From NCBI GenBank assembly GCA_963750895.1, contig CAVVSD010000008.1, positions 434,001 through 498,000 on the forward strand: a DNA stretch of 64,000 nt, read 5' to 3'. How positions within the stretch are numbered: the stretch's first letter is position 1; every line of letters starts with the position of its first letter. Made by a program: the position numbers and the translations under genes. Of the stretch, positions 43,160-52,819 are shown piece by piece. The notes under the pieces are model-generated. The model searched no databases. It was not told the origin of the DNA and was given only the letters and a program-made list of their open reading frames with translations. The stretch comes from CAVVSD01 sp963750895. Lineage in GTDB: Bacteria > Actinomycetota > Thermoleophilia > Solirubrobacterales > Solirubrobacteraceae.

Positions 43160-44103
43160 CCGCCCGCCGGGTCGACGTCCACGCCCACTACCTGCCGGCC
43201 GACTACCGGCAGGCGCTCCTCGACGGGGGCCACGCGCAGCCCGACGGGTTCCCGGTCCTGCCCGAGTGGAGCGCCGAGGCGCACCTCGCGATGATGGACC
43301 GGGTCGGGGTCGAGACCTCGCTGCTCTCGGTCTCCACGCCCGGCGTCACGTTCGGCGGCGACCCGGTGGAGTGGGCGCGCCGGGTCAACGAGAGCGGCGC
43401 GGCGACGGTCCGCGAGCACCCGGGCCGCTTCGGCCTGTTCGCCAGCCTGCCGGTCAACGACGCCGACGCGGCGCGCGACGAGGTCGCCTACGCGCTGGAC
43501 CGGCTGGACGCCGACGGCGTGGTGCTCCTCACCCACGCCGACGGGGTCTACCTGGGCGACCCGCGGCTGGAGCCCGTCATGGCCGAGCTGCATCGCCGCC
43601 GCGCCGTCGTGTTCGTGCACCCGACGTCGCCCGCCGGCTTCGAGTGCACCGCGCTCGGCTACCCGCGGCCGATGCTCGAGTTCCTCCTCGACACGACCCG
43701 CGCGATCGCCAACCTCGTGCTCACCGGCACGCTGGACCGCTACGACGGCATCCGTCTCATCGTGCCCCACGCGGGCGCGGCGCTGCCCGTCGTGGCCGAC
43801 CGGCTGGCCGGGTTCGCGTCGCTGTTCCCGATCGGCGGGCGGGAGGCGGGCGAGGTCGACGTCGTCGCGACGCTGCAGCGCCTGCACTACGAGATCGGCG
43901 CCGGGGCCCCGTTCCCGCGCCACGTCGACGCGCTGCTGAACCTCGTCGACGCCGGGCGTCTGCTCTTCGGCACCGACTTCCCGTTCGGCGGGGTGGCGGG
44001 GATCGAGGCGAACGTCGAGGCGCTCGGCGCGCACCCCGGCATCGACGACGAGCGCCTGCGCGCGAACACCGAGGAGCTGTTCCCGCGCCTCCGGCGGCCG
44101 TGA
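43156..44103 (+). CDS. amidohydrolase of the ACMSD (decarboxylase) type
   Basis: A 315-residue amidohydrolase-2 protein. The first metal motif HxH is in RVDVHAHYLPADYRQ, the third ligand His in VVFVHPTSP, another in IVPHAGAALPV, and the metal Asp in LLFGTDFPFGGV. This is the layout of aminocarboxymuconate-semialdehyde decarboxylase and gamma-resorcylate decarboxylase, so non-oxidative decarboxylation of an aromatic or muconate acid is likely. The GTG at 43156 overlaps the dehydrogenase stop, and its TGA overlaps the aminotransferase GTG. Confidence 0.88.
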   Translation: MTARRVDVHAHYLPADYRQALLDGGHAQPDGFPVLPEWSAEAHLAMMDRVGVETSLLSVSTPGVTFGGDPVEWARRVNESGAATVREHPGRFGLFASLPVNDADAARDEVAYALDRLDADGVVLLTHADGVYLGDPRLEPVMAELHRRRAVVFVHPTSPAGFECTALGYPRPMLEFLLDTTRAIANLVLTGTLDRYDGIRLIVPHAGAALPVVADRLAGFASLFPIGGREAGEVDVVATLQRLHYEIGAGAPFPRHVDALLNLVDAGRLLFGTDFPFGGVAGIEANVEALGAHPGIDDERLRANTEELFPRLRRP

Positions 44104-45116
44104 ACGACTTCGCCGTCGCTCCCGGCTTCCTGGACACCGCGTCGATCGGGGTGCCGCCGTCCGCGACCGTCGAGGCGATGCGCGATGCCCTGCAGGCGTG
44201 GGCGGAGGGGCGTGCGCGGCCGCAGGACTTCGACCCCGTCGTCGCCGAGGCGCGCGCGTCGTTCGCGCGGCTCGTCGGCGTGGGCGCGGCCGACGTCTGC
44301 ATCGGCAACCAGGTGTCCCCGCTGGCCGGGCTCGTCGCCGCGTCGATCCCGGACGGCGCGCGGGTGGTCGCCGCCGAGGGCGACTTCACCTCCGTCCTGT
44401 TCCCGTTCCTCTCCCAGGCCGACCGCGGTGTCGAGGTCGCGGTCGTGCCGCTCGCCGACATGGCCGACGCGGTCGACGGCCGCACGCATCTCGTCGCCGT
44501 CAGCGCCGTGCAGTCCGCCTCGGGCGAGCTGGCCGACCTCGATGCGATCACGGCGGCGGCCGCCGCGCACGGGGCCCGGACGTTCGTGGACGCGACGCAG
44601 GCGTGCGGGTGGCTGCCGCTCGACGCCGGCCGCTTCGACTTCCTGGCCTGCGCCGCGTACAAGTGGCTCGTCTCGCCGCGCGGCACCGCGTTCCTGACGG
44701 TCCGGCCGGAGCGCCTCGACGAGATCCGGCCCAGCGCAGCGGGGTGGTACGCCGGCGCGGACGTGTGGTCCTCGATCTACGGCGCGCCGCTGCGCCTGGC
44801 GGACGACGCGCGACGGCTCGACACCTCGCCGGCGTGGCTGAGCTGGGTGGGCACGCTGCCGTCGCTCGCGCTCATCGAGGCGACGGGCGTCGACGCGATC
44901 AACGCGCACGACGTCGGGCTGGCGAACCGCCTGCGCGCCGGGCTCGGCATGGAGCCGGGAGCGTCGGCGATCGTGCGGCTCGAGATCGCAGGCGCGCCGG
45001 AGCGCCTGGAGGCCGCGGGCGTGCGGGCGAGCACCCGGGCCGGCGCGGCACGACTGTCGTTCCACCTGCACAACACCGAGGCCGACGTCGACCTGGCGCT
45101 CGGGGCGCTGACGTGA
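44100..45116 (+). CDS. class V aminotransferase-fold PLP enzyme
   Basis: A 338-residue PLP enzyme of the cysteine desulfurase/kynureninase-like class V fold. Motifs: GNQVSPLAGLVAASI near the cofactor phosphate, FVDATQACGWLPLD with the pyridine-binding Asp, and the Schiff-base Lys in CAAYKWLVSPRGTAFL. The reaction could be desulfurisation, deamination or a kynureninase-type cleavage; kynureninase plus ACMSD-like and dehydrogenase genes would hint at an aromatic amino acid route, which is inference. GTG start and TGA stop are both overlapped by neighbours. Confidence 0.85.
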   Translation: MNDFAVAPGFLDTASIGVPPSATVEAMRDALQAWAEGRARPQDFDPVVAEARASFARLVGVGAADVCIGNQVSPLAGLVAASIPDGARVVAAEGDFTSVLFPFLSQADRGVEVAVVPLADMADAVDGRTHLVAVSAVQSASGELADLDAITAAAAAHGARTFVDATQACGWLPLDAGRFDFLACAAYKWLVSPRGTAFLTVRPERLDEIRPSAAGWYAGADVWSSIYGAPLRLADDARRLDTSPAWLSWVGTLPSLALIEATGVDAINAHDVGLANRLRAGLGMEPGASAIVRLEIAGAPERLEAAGVRASTRAGAARLSFHLHNTEADVDLALGALT

Positions 45117-46216
45117 CCGGCGACAAGCGCGTCGAGCCGCTCGAGCTGTTCTTCGACCTCGTGTTCGTCTTCGCGCTGACACAGGTCACGGCGCGGCTGG
45201 CCGACGACCTCTCGTGGGCGGGCCTCGGCCGCGGCCTGCTCGTGCTCGCGCTCATCTGGTGGGCGTGGGCCGCCTACTCGTGGCTGACCAACGAGGTCGA
45301 CTGCAGCCTCCAGCGCGTCCGGCTCGTGATCTTCGCGGCGATGATCTGCATGCTCATCGCGTCCCTCGCGATCCCCGGCGCGTTCGAGGACGACGCGCTG
45401 CTGTTCGCCGTCGCCTACCTCGGCGTGCGCGTCCTGCACGTCGCGCTCTTCCTCACCGCGACGGACAGCGCCGACGTCCGCGCGTCCGCGCGAGCGCTGA
45501 CCCCGACCGCCGTGCTGGCGCCCGCGCTCCTGCTCGTCGGCTGCGCGTTCGACGCGGACGTCCAGACCGCCATCTGGGTCGTCGCCCTGCTCATCGACTA
45601 CGTCGGCGGGGCGCTGCGGGGGATCGAGGGCTGGCGCCTGTCGCCAGGGCACTTCGCGGAGCGCTACGGCCTCATCGTGATCATCGCGCTCGGGGAGTCG
45701 ATCGTCGCGATCGGCGTCGGGGCCGAGGACGTGTCGCTCGACGCCGCCGCGCTCGCGTCGGCGGCGCTCGGCGTGATCGTCTCCGCGAGCCTGTGGTGGC
45801 TGTACTTCGACGACTCCCTGGCCGAGGTCGAGCACCGGCTGCAGGCCGCCACCGGCGCGGCGCGCAACCTGCTCGCGCGCGACTGCTTCGCGTTCCTGCA
45901 CCTGCCGCTCGTCGCCGGCATCGTCCTCCTGGCGCTGGGGGTGAAGAAGACGCTCGGGGACGTCGACGAGTCGCTGAAGGCCGTGTCGGCGGTCGCGCTG
46001 TGCGGGGGCACGGCGCTGTTCCTCGTCGCCGACGTCGCGTTCCGCGCGCGCAGCCTCGGCGTCGTCGAGGTGCCGCGGCTGGTCGCGGCCGCGCTGTGCG
46101 TCGCCGTCGTCGCGTTCGCGGGCGAGGTCGCCGCACCGATCGCGCTGGCGTGCGTCGCCGCCGTGTGCGTCGGGCTCGTGATCGCCGAGGCGGTCCGGGT
46201 AGCACCGGCGCCATGA
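45113..46216 (+). CDS. ltrA: low temperature requirement protein A (LtrA family)
   Basis: A 367-residue integral membrane protein with roughly twelve hydrophobic segments. LtrA marks: RVEPLELFFDLVFVFALTQVTARL cut here as VEPLELFFDLVFVFALTQ at the N-terminus, IWWAWAAYSWLTN, HFAERYGLIVIIALGESIVA and SLWWLYFD. The family is widespread in actinobacteria; its function is not firmly known beyond a cold-growth phenotype in Listeria. The GTG start overlaps the aminotransferase stop, so it is the fourth gene of the operon, and its own stop overlaps the MBL gene start. Confidence 0.92.
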   Translation: MTGDKRVEPLELFFDLVFVFALTQVTARLADDLSWAGLGRGLLVLALIWWAWAAYSWLTNEVDCSLQRVRLVIFAAMICMLIASLAIPGAFEDDALLFAVAYLGVRVLHVALFLTATDSADVRASARALTPTAVLAPALLLVGCAFDADVQTAIWVVALLIDYVGGALRGIEGWRLSPGHFAERYGLIVIIALGESIVAIGVGAEDVSLDAAALASAALGVIVSASLWWLYFDDSLAEVEHRLQAATGAARNLLARDCFAFLHLPLVAGIVLLALGVKKTLGDVDESLKAVSAVALCGGTALFLVADVAFRARSLGVVEVPRLVAAALCVAVVAFAGEVAAPIALACVAAVCVGLVIAEAVRVAPAP

Positions 46217-46803
46217 AGGAGATCTTCCCCGGCGTCCACCACTGGACCGCCGTGCGCGACACGATCGGCGTGCGGGTGAGCTCGTACTGGGTCCAGCCCG
46301 CCGGCATCGTCATCGATCCGCTCGTGCCCGACGAGGGACTCGACGCCTTCGACGGCCTGCAGCAGGTCGTGCTGACCACCGGGCTGCACTCGCGCCACGC
46401 CCAGCGGTTCGCCGACGCGTTCTCGATCCCGATCCGCGCCCCGCGCGAGGCCGCCGACCGCATCGGGGACCGACTGGCGTTCGACCCCTACGGCGACGGG
46501 GAGCGGATCGCCGACGCCGTCGAGGCGGTGCACATCGGCGCGCTGTGTCCCGACGAGTACGCGCTGCACATCGCGGTCGGCGACGGCGCGGTCGCCCTGG
46601 CGGACGCGGTCGACCACGGGAGCGAGGAGCTGCGGTTCTTCTCCGACGACCTGCTCGGCGACGACCCGGATGCCGTCAAGGACGGCCTGCGCGCGGGCCT
46701 GCGCCGGCTGCTCGAGCGCGACTTCCGCCACGTGCTGTTCGCGCACGGCGACCCGATCGTCGGCGACGGCCGGGAGCGCCTGGAGCGGTTCGCCTCTCGG
46801 TGA
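46213..46803 (+). CDS. MBL-fold-like protein with altered metal motif
   Basis: A 196-residue protein starting MKEIFPGVHHWTAV, as in metallo-beta-lactamase-fold hydrolases. The usual HxHxDH reads LTTGLHSRHAQRFAD, so two metal ligands are replaced (His-Ser-Arg-His), while the later Asp in ALADAVDHG and His in VLFAHGDPI remain. It may bind one metal or none. It is the last of the five-gene overlapping operon. Close relatives are short MBL proteins near dehydrogenases; no substrate is assigned. Confidence 0.75.
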   Translation: MKEIFPGVHHWTAVRDTIGVRVSSYWVQPAGIVIDPLVPDEGLDAFDGLQQVVLTTGLHSRHAQRFADAFSIPIRAPREAADRIGDRLAFDPYGDGERIADAVEAVHIGALCPDEYALHIAVGDGAVALADAVDHGSEELRFFSDDLLGDDPDAVKDGLRAGLRRLLERDFRHVLFAHGDPIVGDGRERLERFASR

Positions 46804-46855
46804 ACTCCCAGTTGCAGGCGCAGGTTCTCCCAGGCGCGGCGCCGAACCTCCTCGC

Positions 46856-47017
46856 ATGGCCCGCCTCCTCCGATCCTGCGCCTGGTGCGGCGCGATGCAC
46901 CTCTCCGGCCGCTGGCACTCCATGCGCGCGGCGCTGCAACTGCTCGGGATCGCACATCAGGACGAGCTGGGCCCGGTCACGCACGACATCTGCGAGACCT
47001 GCGCGGCGCGCTTCTAG
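46856..47017 (+). CDS. 53-residue zinc-binding protein
   Basis: A very small protein with two CxxC knuckles: SCAWCGAMH near the N-terminus and HDICETCAAR near the C-terminus, joined by GRWHSMRAALQLLGI. The pattern CAWC...W...H-x-IC-x-x-C occurs as a stand-alone zinc module or at the end of response-regulator and kinase proteins. The start ATG has no clear SD. Its TAG and the TAG of the convergent gene are the same CTAG (47014-47017). Confidence 0.65.
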   Translation: MARLLRSCAWCGAMHLSGRWHSMRAALQLLGIAHQDELGPVTHDICETCAARF

Positions 47018-47400
47018 TCGCTGGGGTCGGCGGGCGGGTCGGCGAACGAGCGGAACTCGTCGGCCATGTCCCGGTCCTCCTGGCTGCCCGAGCCGTCGTC
47101 GTCCGTCGCGTCCGGCTCCGGGGCGAGGTCGGCGTTGGCCTGGGTGACCGCGGCGTCGAGGAGGTGGCGCACGTCGCCCTCGGTCCCCGGCTGCACGCCG
47201 GTCACCTCGATGCGCTCCTGCGTGATCTCGATCGCCTCCCACGGCGCGCCGCCGTGATCGGTCAGCCGTGCGACGGTGCGCTCGACGCGCTCCGCCCAGC
47301 CGTCCGGCACCTCGCCGGCGAGCGGCACGGTGAGGACCGCATCGGCGACCTCGGCCGACGCCCAGTCGATGCCGGCGCCCTGATGGCTCTCCTCGCCCAC
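47014..47400 (-). CDS. acidic hypothetical protein
   Basis: A 128-residue acidic protein, not assigned to a family. The N-terminal half alternates strands and helices (AVLTVPLAGEVPDGWAERV, then AIEITQERIEVTGVQPGT), a helix LLDAAVTQANADLAPE follows, and the C-terminus is a disordered Asp/Ser tail (DDDGSGSQEDRDMADEF). The GTG at 47400 is the longest start. No membrane segment or known motif. Its only context clue is the convergent zinc-knuckle protein. Confidence 0.6.
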   Translation of the reverse strand: MGEESHQGAGIDWASAEVADAVLTVPLAGEVPDGWAERVERTVARLTDHGGAPWEAIEITQERIEVTGVQPGTEGDVRHLLDAAVTQANADLAPEPDATDDDGSGSQEDRDMADEFRSFADPPADPSD

Positions 47401-47462
47401 GGCCGACGTATGCCCGCCGGACGCTGCTCTGATTCGTCCAAGACGCGCGTCGCCACCCGGCG

Positions 47463-47468
47463 TAGCGT
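47463..47468 (+). promoter_or_regulatory. -10 box TAGCGT, leaderless start of VOC gene
   Basis: TAGCGT ends six bases before the ATG at 47475. No SD is present. The same hexamer stands seven bases before the fusion gene GTG at 11562. Confidence 0.45.
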
Positions 47469-47474
47469 GGCGAC

Positions 47475-47861
47475 ATGCCCCAGCCCGTCCGTCCTCAGCC
47501 CCTGATCGCCGTCTCCGACGTCCGCCGCGCGGCGGACTGGTACGAGCGCGTGCTCGGCGTCGTGGCGACCCACGGCGGCGACGAGTACGAGCAGCTGCGC
47601 ACGGACGGCGTGCTGATCCTGCAGCTGCACGCGCGCGACGTCGGACACCACCACGGCTTCATCGGCGACCCGTCCGCGCCGACGGGCAACGGCGTCGCGC
47701 TGTGGTTCGAGGTCGCCGCGTTCGACGCCGCCGTCGAGCGCGTGCGGGCGGCGGGCGCGACGGTGGTCACCGACGTCCACGTGAACCCGAACGCCCACCA
47801 CCGGGAGATCTGGCTCCAGGATCCCGACGGCTATCTGGTGGTGCTCGCAGAGGCGGACTGA
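47475..47861 (+). CDS. VOC family protein (glyoxalase/bleomycin resistance fold)
   Basis: A 128-residue single VOC module pair: first beta-alpha unit LIAVSDVRRAADWYERVLG, second unit GVALWFEVAAFDAAVERVRA with REIWLQDPDGYLVVLAEA at the end, the last carrying the usual metal-ligand Glu position (REIWLxDPDG). Members act as glyoxalases, extradiol dioxygenases or drug-binding proteins; here nothing indicates which. Monocistronic, with a leaderless-type start. Confidence 0.87.
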   Translation: MPQPVRPQPLIAVSDVRRAADWYERVLGVVATHGGDEYEQLRTDGVLILQLHARDVGHHHGFIGDPSAPTGNGVALWFEVAAFDAAVERVRAAGATVVTDVHVNPNAHHREIWLQDPDGYLVVLAEAD

Positions 47862-47904
47862 GGGGTCCCTTGCTTTCGACCCCCGGCATGCGCAGTCTTG
47901 CGCA

Positions 47905-50499
47905 ATGCCGGAGGCCGAACTCGACCCCGAGCGCCGGCGCCTCGCCGATGACGGCGGGGCGTGGCGTCGTTGGGGGCCCTACCTGAGCGAGCGCGCATGG
48001 GGGACCGTGCGCGAGGACTACAGCCACGACGGCGAGGCCTGGACCTCGTTCTCGCACGACCAGGCCCGCTCGCGGGTGTACCGCTGGAGCGAGGACGGGC
48101 TCGGTGGGATCTGCGACACCGATCAGCACCTGTGCCTGGCGTTCGCGTTCTGGAACGGGCAGGACCCGATCCTCAAGGAGCGGATCTTCGGCCTCACGAG
48201 CAACGAGGGCAACCACGGCGAGGACGCCAAGGAGCACTGGTGGTACCTCGACTCCACGCCGACGCACTCCTGGATGCGCTGGCGCTACGTCTATCCCCAG
48301 GCGCGCCTTCCCCTACGAGGACCTCGTCGAGGAGAACGCCCGCCGCGGGTTCGGCGACCCCGAGTACGAGCTGCTCGACACCGACGCGCTGGCCGACGAC
48401 CGCTACTGGGACATCGAGGTCGACTACGCGAAGGCCGGGCCGGAGGACCTGTGCCTGCGCGTGCGCATCCGCAACGCCGGGCCCGACGCCGCCGAGCTGC
48501 ACCTGCTCCCCACGCTGTGGTTCCGCAACCGGTGGTCGTGGGGCGACGGCCGCGACGCGCCGGTCATCCGCGAGGACGCGCGGCGCGCTCGTGGCGCACG
48601 ACGACGACGCGACGATGACGCTCACGGGCGACGGGGAGCCCGAGGCGCTGTTCTGCAACAACGAGACGAACACGCAGCGCCTCTGGGGCCAGCCCGCCCC
48701 GCCCTATCCGAAGGACGGCATCAACGACCACGTCGTGACCGGCGCGCCGACCGTCGATCCCGCCCGCACCGGGACGAAGGCGGCCCTGTGGTACCGGCTG
48801 CGCGTCGACGCCGGGGAGACGGCCGAGGTGCGGCTGCGGCTGAGCTCGTCGAGCCGCGGCGTGGGCAAGGGCTGGGAGTCGACGCTGCGCGACCGGGCCG
48901 CCGAGGCCGACGCGTTCTACGCCGCGCTGGCTCCGGCCGCGACGCCGGAGGAGCACGACGTCATGCGGCAGGCGTTCGGCGGGATGCTCTGGAGCAAGCA
49001 GTTCTACCACTACGACGTCGACCGCTGGCTGCGCGGGGATCCCGGTCAGCCTGCGCCGCCGGCCGAGCGCCTGGAGGGCCGCAACGCGGCGTGGCGCCAC
49101 GTCGACAACCGCGACGTGATCTCGATGCCGGACAAGTGGGAGTACCCCTGGTACGCGGCGTGGGACCTGGCCTTCCACTGCATCACGCTCGCGCACGTCG
49201 ACCCCGAGTTCGCCAAGGAGCAGCTGCGGCTCGTGACGCGCGAGTGGTTCATGCACCCCAACGGCCAGCTGCCGGCGTACGAGTGGAACTTCGGTGACGT
49301 CAACCCGCCGGTCCACGCGCTGGCGGCCCTCGCCGTGTTCCGGCTGGACGGCGCCCGCGACCACGAGTGGCTCGGGCGCATCTTCCACAAGCTGCTGCTC
49401 GGCTTCACCTGGTGGGCGAACGTCAAGGACCCGGAGGGCAACCTGCTCTTCGGCGGCGGCTTCCTCGGCATGGACAACGTCGGCCCCTTCGACCGCTCCG
49501 CGCCGCTGCCCGACGGCCTCGTGCTCGAGCAGGCCGACGGCACCGGCTGGATGGCCATCTACTGCCTGTCGCATGCTCGAGATCGCGATCGTCCTGGCCG
49601 CCGAGGACCCCGCCTACGAGGACGTCGCGGTGAAGTTCTTCGAGCACTTCACGATGATCAGCCAGGCGATCAACGAGCACGGCCTGTGGGACGAGGAGGA
49701 CGGCTTCTACTACGACCGCGTCCGTCGCCCCGACGGCACGAGCGTGCCGGTGCGGGTGCGGTCGATGACCGGCCTCATCCCCTTCTGCGCCGTCGCCATC
49801 GGCAACCCCGCGGTGACCCGGCGCCTCACCGAGTTCCGCGAGCGGGTGGTCGGCTTCCTGCACGCGCGGCCCGAGTACGCACCGGCGGTGCGCGTCGGCG
49901 AGAACGGGCGCCCCACGATGCTCGCGCTCGTGGGCGACAACCGCCTGCCGCTCATCCTCGAGCACCTCGCCGACCCGGACGCGTTCCTGTCGCCGCACGG
50001 GATCCGCGCCCTGTCGGCCGAGTACCGCGGGCGGCCGTACGTCTTCTCCGAGGCCGGCACCGACACGGTCGTCGACTACGAGCCGGCGGAGTCCACCACC
50101 GGCCTCTTCGGCGGCAACTCCAACTGGCGCGGGCCGATCTGGTTCCCGGTCAACTACCTCGTCATCGGGGCGCTGCTGCGCTTCAGCCAGGGCCTGGACG
50201 AGGACTTCACCGTCGAGTTCCCGACCGGGTCGGGAGACCAGCACACGCTGCGGGAGATCACGATCGACCTCGCGGAGCGCCTCGTCGCGATCTTCCTCCC
50301 GCGCGAGGACGGCACGCGGCCCGTGTTCGGCGGGCAGGAGCGCTTCCGCACCGATCCCGCGTGGCGCGACGCGCTGCTCTTCCACGAGTACTTCCACGGC
50401 GACGACGGCGCCGGCCTGGGGGCGTCGCACCAGACCGGCTGGACCGGGCTCGTCGCGGATCTCGTGATCCGCCTGTCGTGGGCCCGGGAGCGGGCATGA
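47905..50499 (+). CDS. GH63-like glucosidase/MGH1-type glycoside hydrolase (three frameshifts)
   Basis: About 863 residues after taking out one extra base near 48304, 48590 and 49570. Restored joins read YPQA-AFPYEDLVEEN, VIREDAR-ALVAHDD and WMAIYCL-RMLEIAIVL. It is a large (alpha/alpha)6 glycosidase of the mannosylglycerate hydrolase/GH63 type: MPDKWEYPWYAAWDLAFHCITL carries the catalytic-domain W-D pair, and FGGNSNWRGPIWFPVNYL lies near the C-terminus. It probably trims an alpha-glucoside such as a glycogen or trehalose derivative. Its TGA overlaps the glgX ATG, so both act together. Confidence 0.85.
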
Positions 50500-52440
50500 G
50501 CCGCCTGGGCGCGCACGCGGACGGCGGCGGCGTCGACTTCGCGGTGTTCAGCAGCGTCGCGGAGGCCGTCGACCTCTGCCTCTTCGACGCCGCCGGCGAC
50601 GAGGAGCGGCGCACGCTCGAGCAGGCGGAGGGCTACGTCTGGACCGGGCGCGTCGAGGGGGCGGGCCACGGGCAGCGCTACGGCTACCGCGTCCACGGCC
50701 CCGCGCCGTGCAACCCGGCGAAGCTCCTGCTCGACCCCTACGCGCGCGGCATCGAGGGCGAGGTGACGTGGGACCCCGCGGTCACCGCCCACGACGACCG
50801 CGACTCCGCGCCGTTCGTCCCGCGCTCCGTCGTCCAGGCCGCGCCGTTCGACTGGGGCGACGACCGCCACCCGGCGACCCCGCTGGCCGACTCGGTGATG
50901 TACGAGCTGCACGTCAAGGGCTTCACGAAGCTGCATCCCGGCGTCCCCGAGGAGCTCCGCGGGACGTACGCCGGCCTCGCGCACCCGGCGGCGATCGCGC
51001 ACCTGCTCGACCTGGGCGTCACGGCCGTCGAGCTCCTGCCCGTCCACACGTTCGTCTCCGACCGCGCGCTCGGCGGAGCGCGGGCTGCGCAACTACTGGG
51101 GCTACCAGTCGATCGGCTTCTTCGCGCCCCATGCGGCCTATGCGGCCGGCGACCCCGTGCCGGAGTTCCGGGCGATGGTGAAGGCGCTCCACGCGGCGGG
51201 CCTCGAGGTCATCCTCGACGTCGTCTTCAACCACACGGCCGAGGGCGGGGCCGACGGACCGACGCTGTGCTTCCGCGGCCTGGACGAGGCCGCCTACTAC
51301 CGCCTGGACGAGCACGGCGGCTACATCGACGACACCGGCTGCGGCAACACGCTCGACGCGGACCGTCCCACGGGGCTGCGGCTCGTGATGGACGCGCTGC
51401 GCCACTGGCGCGAGGAGATGCACGTCGACGGGTTCCGCTTCGACCTCGCGGCCGCGCTCGGGCGCGGCGACAACGGGTTCGACCCGCACGCCGCGTTCCT
51501 GCAGGCCGTCGGGCAGGACCCGGTGCTGGCCGAGTGCAAGCTCATCGCGGAGCCCTGGGACATCGGCGCCTACGAGGTCGGCGACTTCCCGGTCGGCTGG
51601 AGCGAGTGGAACGGCCGCTACCGCGACACCGTGCGCGACTTCTGGCGCGGCACGGAGGGGACGCTCCCCGACTTCGCGACCCGGCTCGCGGGGTCCGCGG
51701 ACCTCTACGGCGACGACGGCAGGCGCCCGACGGCGTCGATCAACCTCGTCACCGTCCACGACGGGTTCACGCTCGCCGACCTCGTCAGCTACGACGCCAA
51801 GCACAACGAGGCCAACGGCGAGGACAACCGCGACGGCACCGACGACAACCGCAGCTGGAACTGCGGCGTCGAGGGGCCGACGTCGGACCCTGACGTCCTG
51901 GCGCTGCGCGCGCGGCAGTCGCGCAACCTGCTGGCCACGCTCCTGCTGTCCCAGGGCGTGCCGCTCCTGCTGGCGGGCGACGAGCTCGGCCACACGCAGG
52001 GCGGCAACAACAACGGCTACTGCCAGGACAACGAGACGAGCTGGCTCGCCTGGCCGGACGACGCGCCGCTGGCCGGCTTCGTCGCGCACGTCCTGCGCGC
52101 GCGCCGCTCGAGCCCGGAGCTGCGCCGCCGCCAGGTCCGCCACAGCGACGGCGACGACGTCGCGTGGTACCGCCCGGACGGCGAGCCGATGACCGACGGC
52201 GACTGGGGCGCGTCCTACGCCCGCGCGGTCGCGGTGCGACTCGCGCACGGCCGCGGGATCCTGCTCGTCAACGCGTGGTGGGAGCCCCTGGACTTCCGCG
52301 TGCCCGCGGCGGCGGGCGACGGGCCGTGGTCGGTGGTGGTCGACACGGCGGTCGCCGAGCAGCGGCTGCGGGCGCTGGACGGCGCCGAGGTGCGCCTCGA
52401 GGGGCGCTCGCTCATGCTGATCGCAGCCGGCGCAGCCTGA
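50496..52440 (+). CDS. glgX: glycogen debranching enzyme GlgX (one frameshift)
   Basis: About 647 residues once one extra G near 51078 is removed (ALG-ERGLRNYWGYQSIGF). N-terminal CBM48-like domain (VDFAVFSSVAEAVDLCLFD), then a GH13 barrel: VILDVVFNHTAEGG, nucleophile Asp in VDGFRFDLAAAL, acid/base Glu in CKLIAEPWDIG, and Asp in LVTVHDGFTLADLV, followed by KHNEANGEDNRDG. It hydrolyses alpha-1,6 branches of phosphorylase-limited glycogen. The product is slightly shorter than E. coli GlgX. The 3' end overlaps the convergent DUF6220 gene by 29 bases. Confidence 0.93.
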
Positions 52441-52801
52441 GGTCGCCGCGCACGAGGATCGCGGCGCCGATGAGGACGATGAGCGCTCCCAGCGGGTGCA
52501 GCGCTCCGGTCCACTCCGACGCCTGCGCGAGCAGGACCTGCGCCGTGCCGACGACCGCCAGCCCGACGGACAGGGCGATCGTGTCGCGCGGCATCCACGC
52601 GACGATCGCGAGCAGCGCGACGAGCAGCTCGAGCGAGTGGACCGCCCAGCCGACCCCCTCGTGGGCGTCGAGCGCGTCGCTGCCGGCTCCGAAGATGTAC
52701 GCGCCGATGAGGTAGACCTGGGCGAAGACGCCGACGACGATCGCCGCTGCGATCACGAGATGCAGCCAGGACGCCCCGGTGCGCAGCCGCTCGACCACCA
52801 T
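52412..52801 (-). CDS. DUF6220-like four-helix membrane protein
   Basis: A 129-residue protein with four hydrophobic segments: LHLVIAAAIVVGVFAQVYLI, HSLELLVALLAIVAWM, SVGLAVVGTAQVLLA and LGALIVLIGAAILVRG. The motif FAQVYLIGAYIF...HEGVGW matches small actinobacterial DUF6220 proteins, which may be quinone- or haem-linked but have no shown role. The 3' end overlaps the end of glgX on the other strand. The ATG has no obvious SD. Confidence 0.75.
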   Translation of the reverse strand: MVVERLRTGASWLHLVIAAAIVVGVFAQVYLIGAYIFGAGSDALDAHEGVGWAVHSLELLVALLAIVAWMPRDTIALSVGLAVVGTAQVLLAQASEWTGALHPLGALIVLIGAAILVRGDLRLRRLRSA

Positions 52802-52819
52802 CGGCCAAGCATCGCTCGT

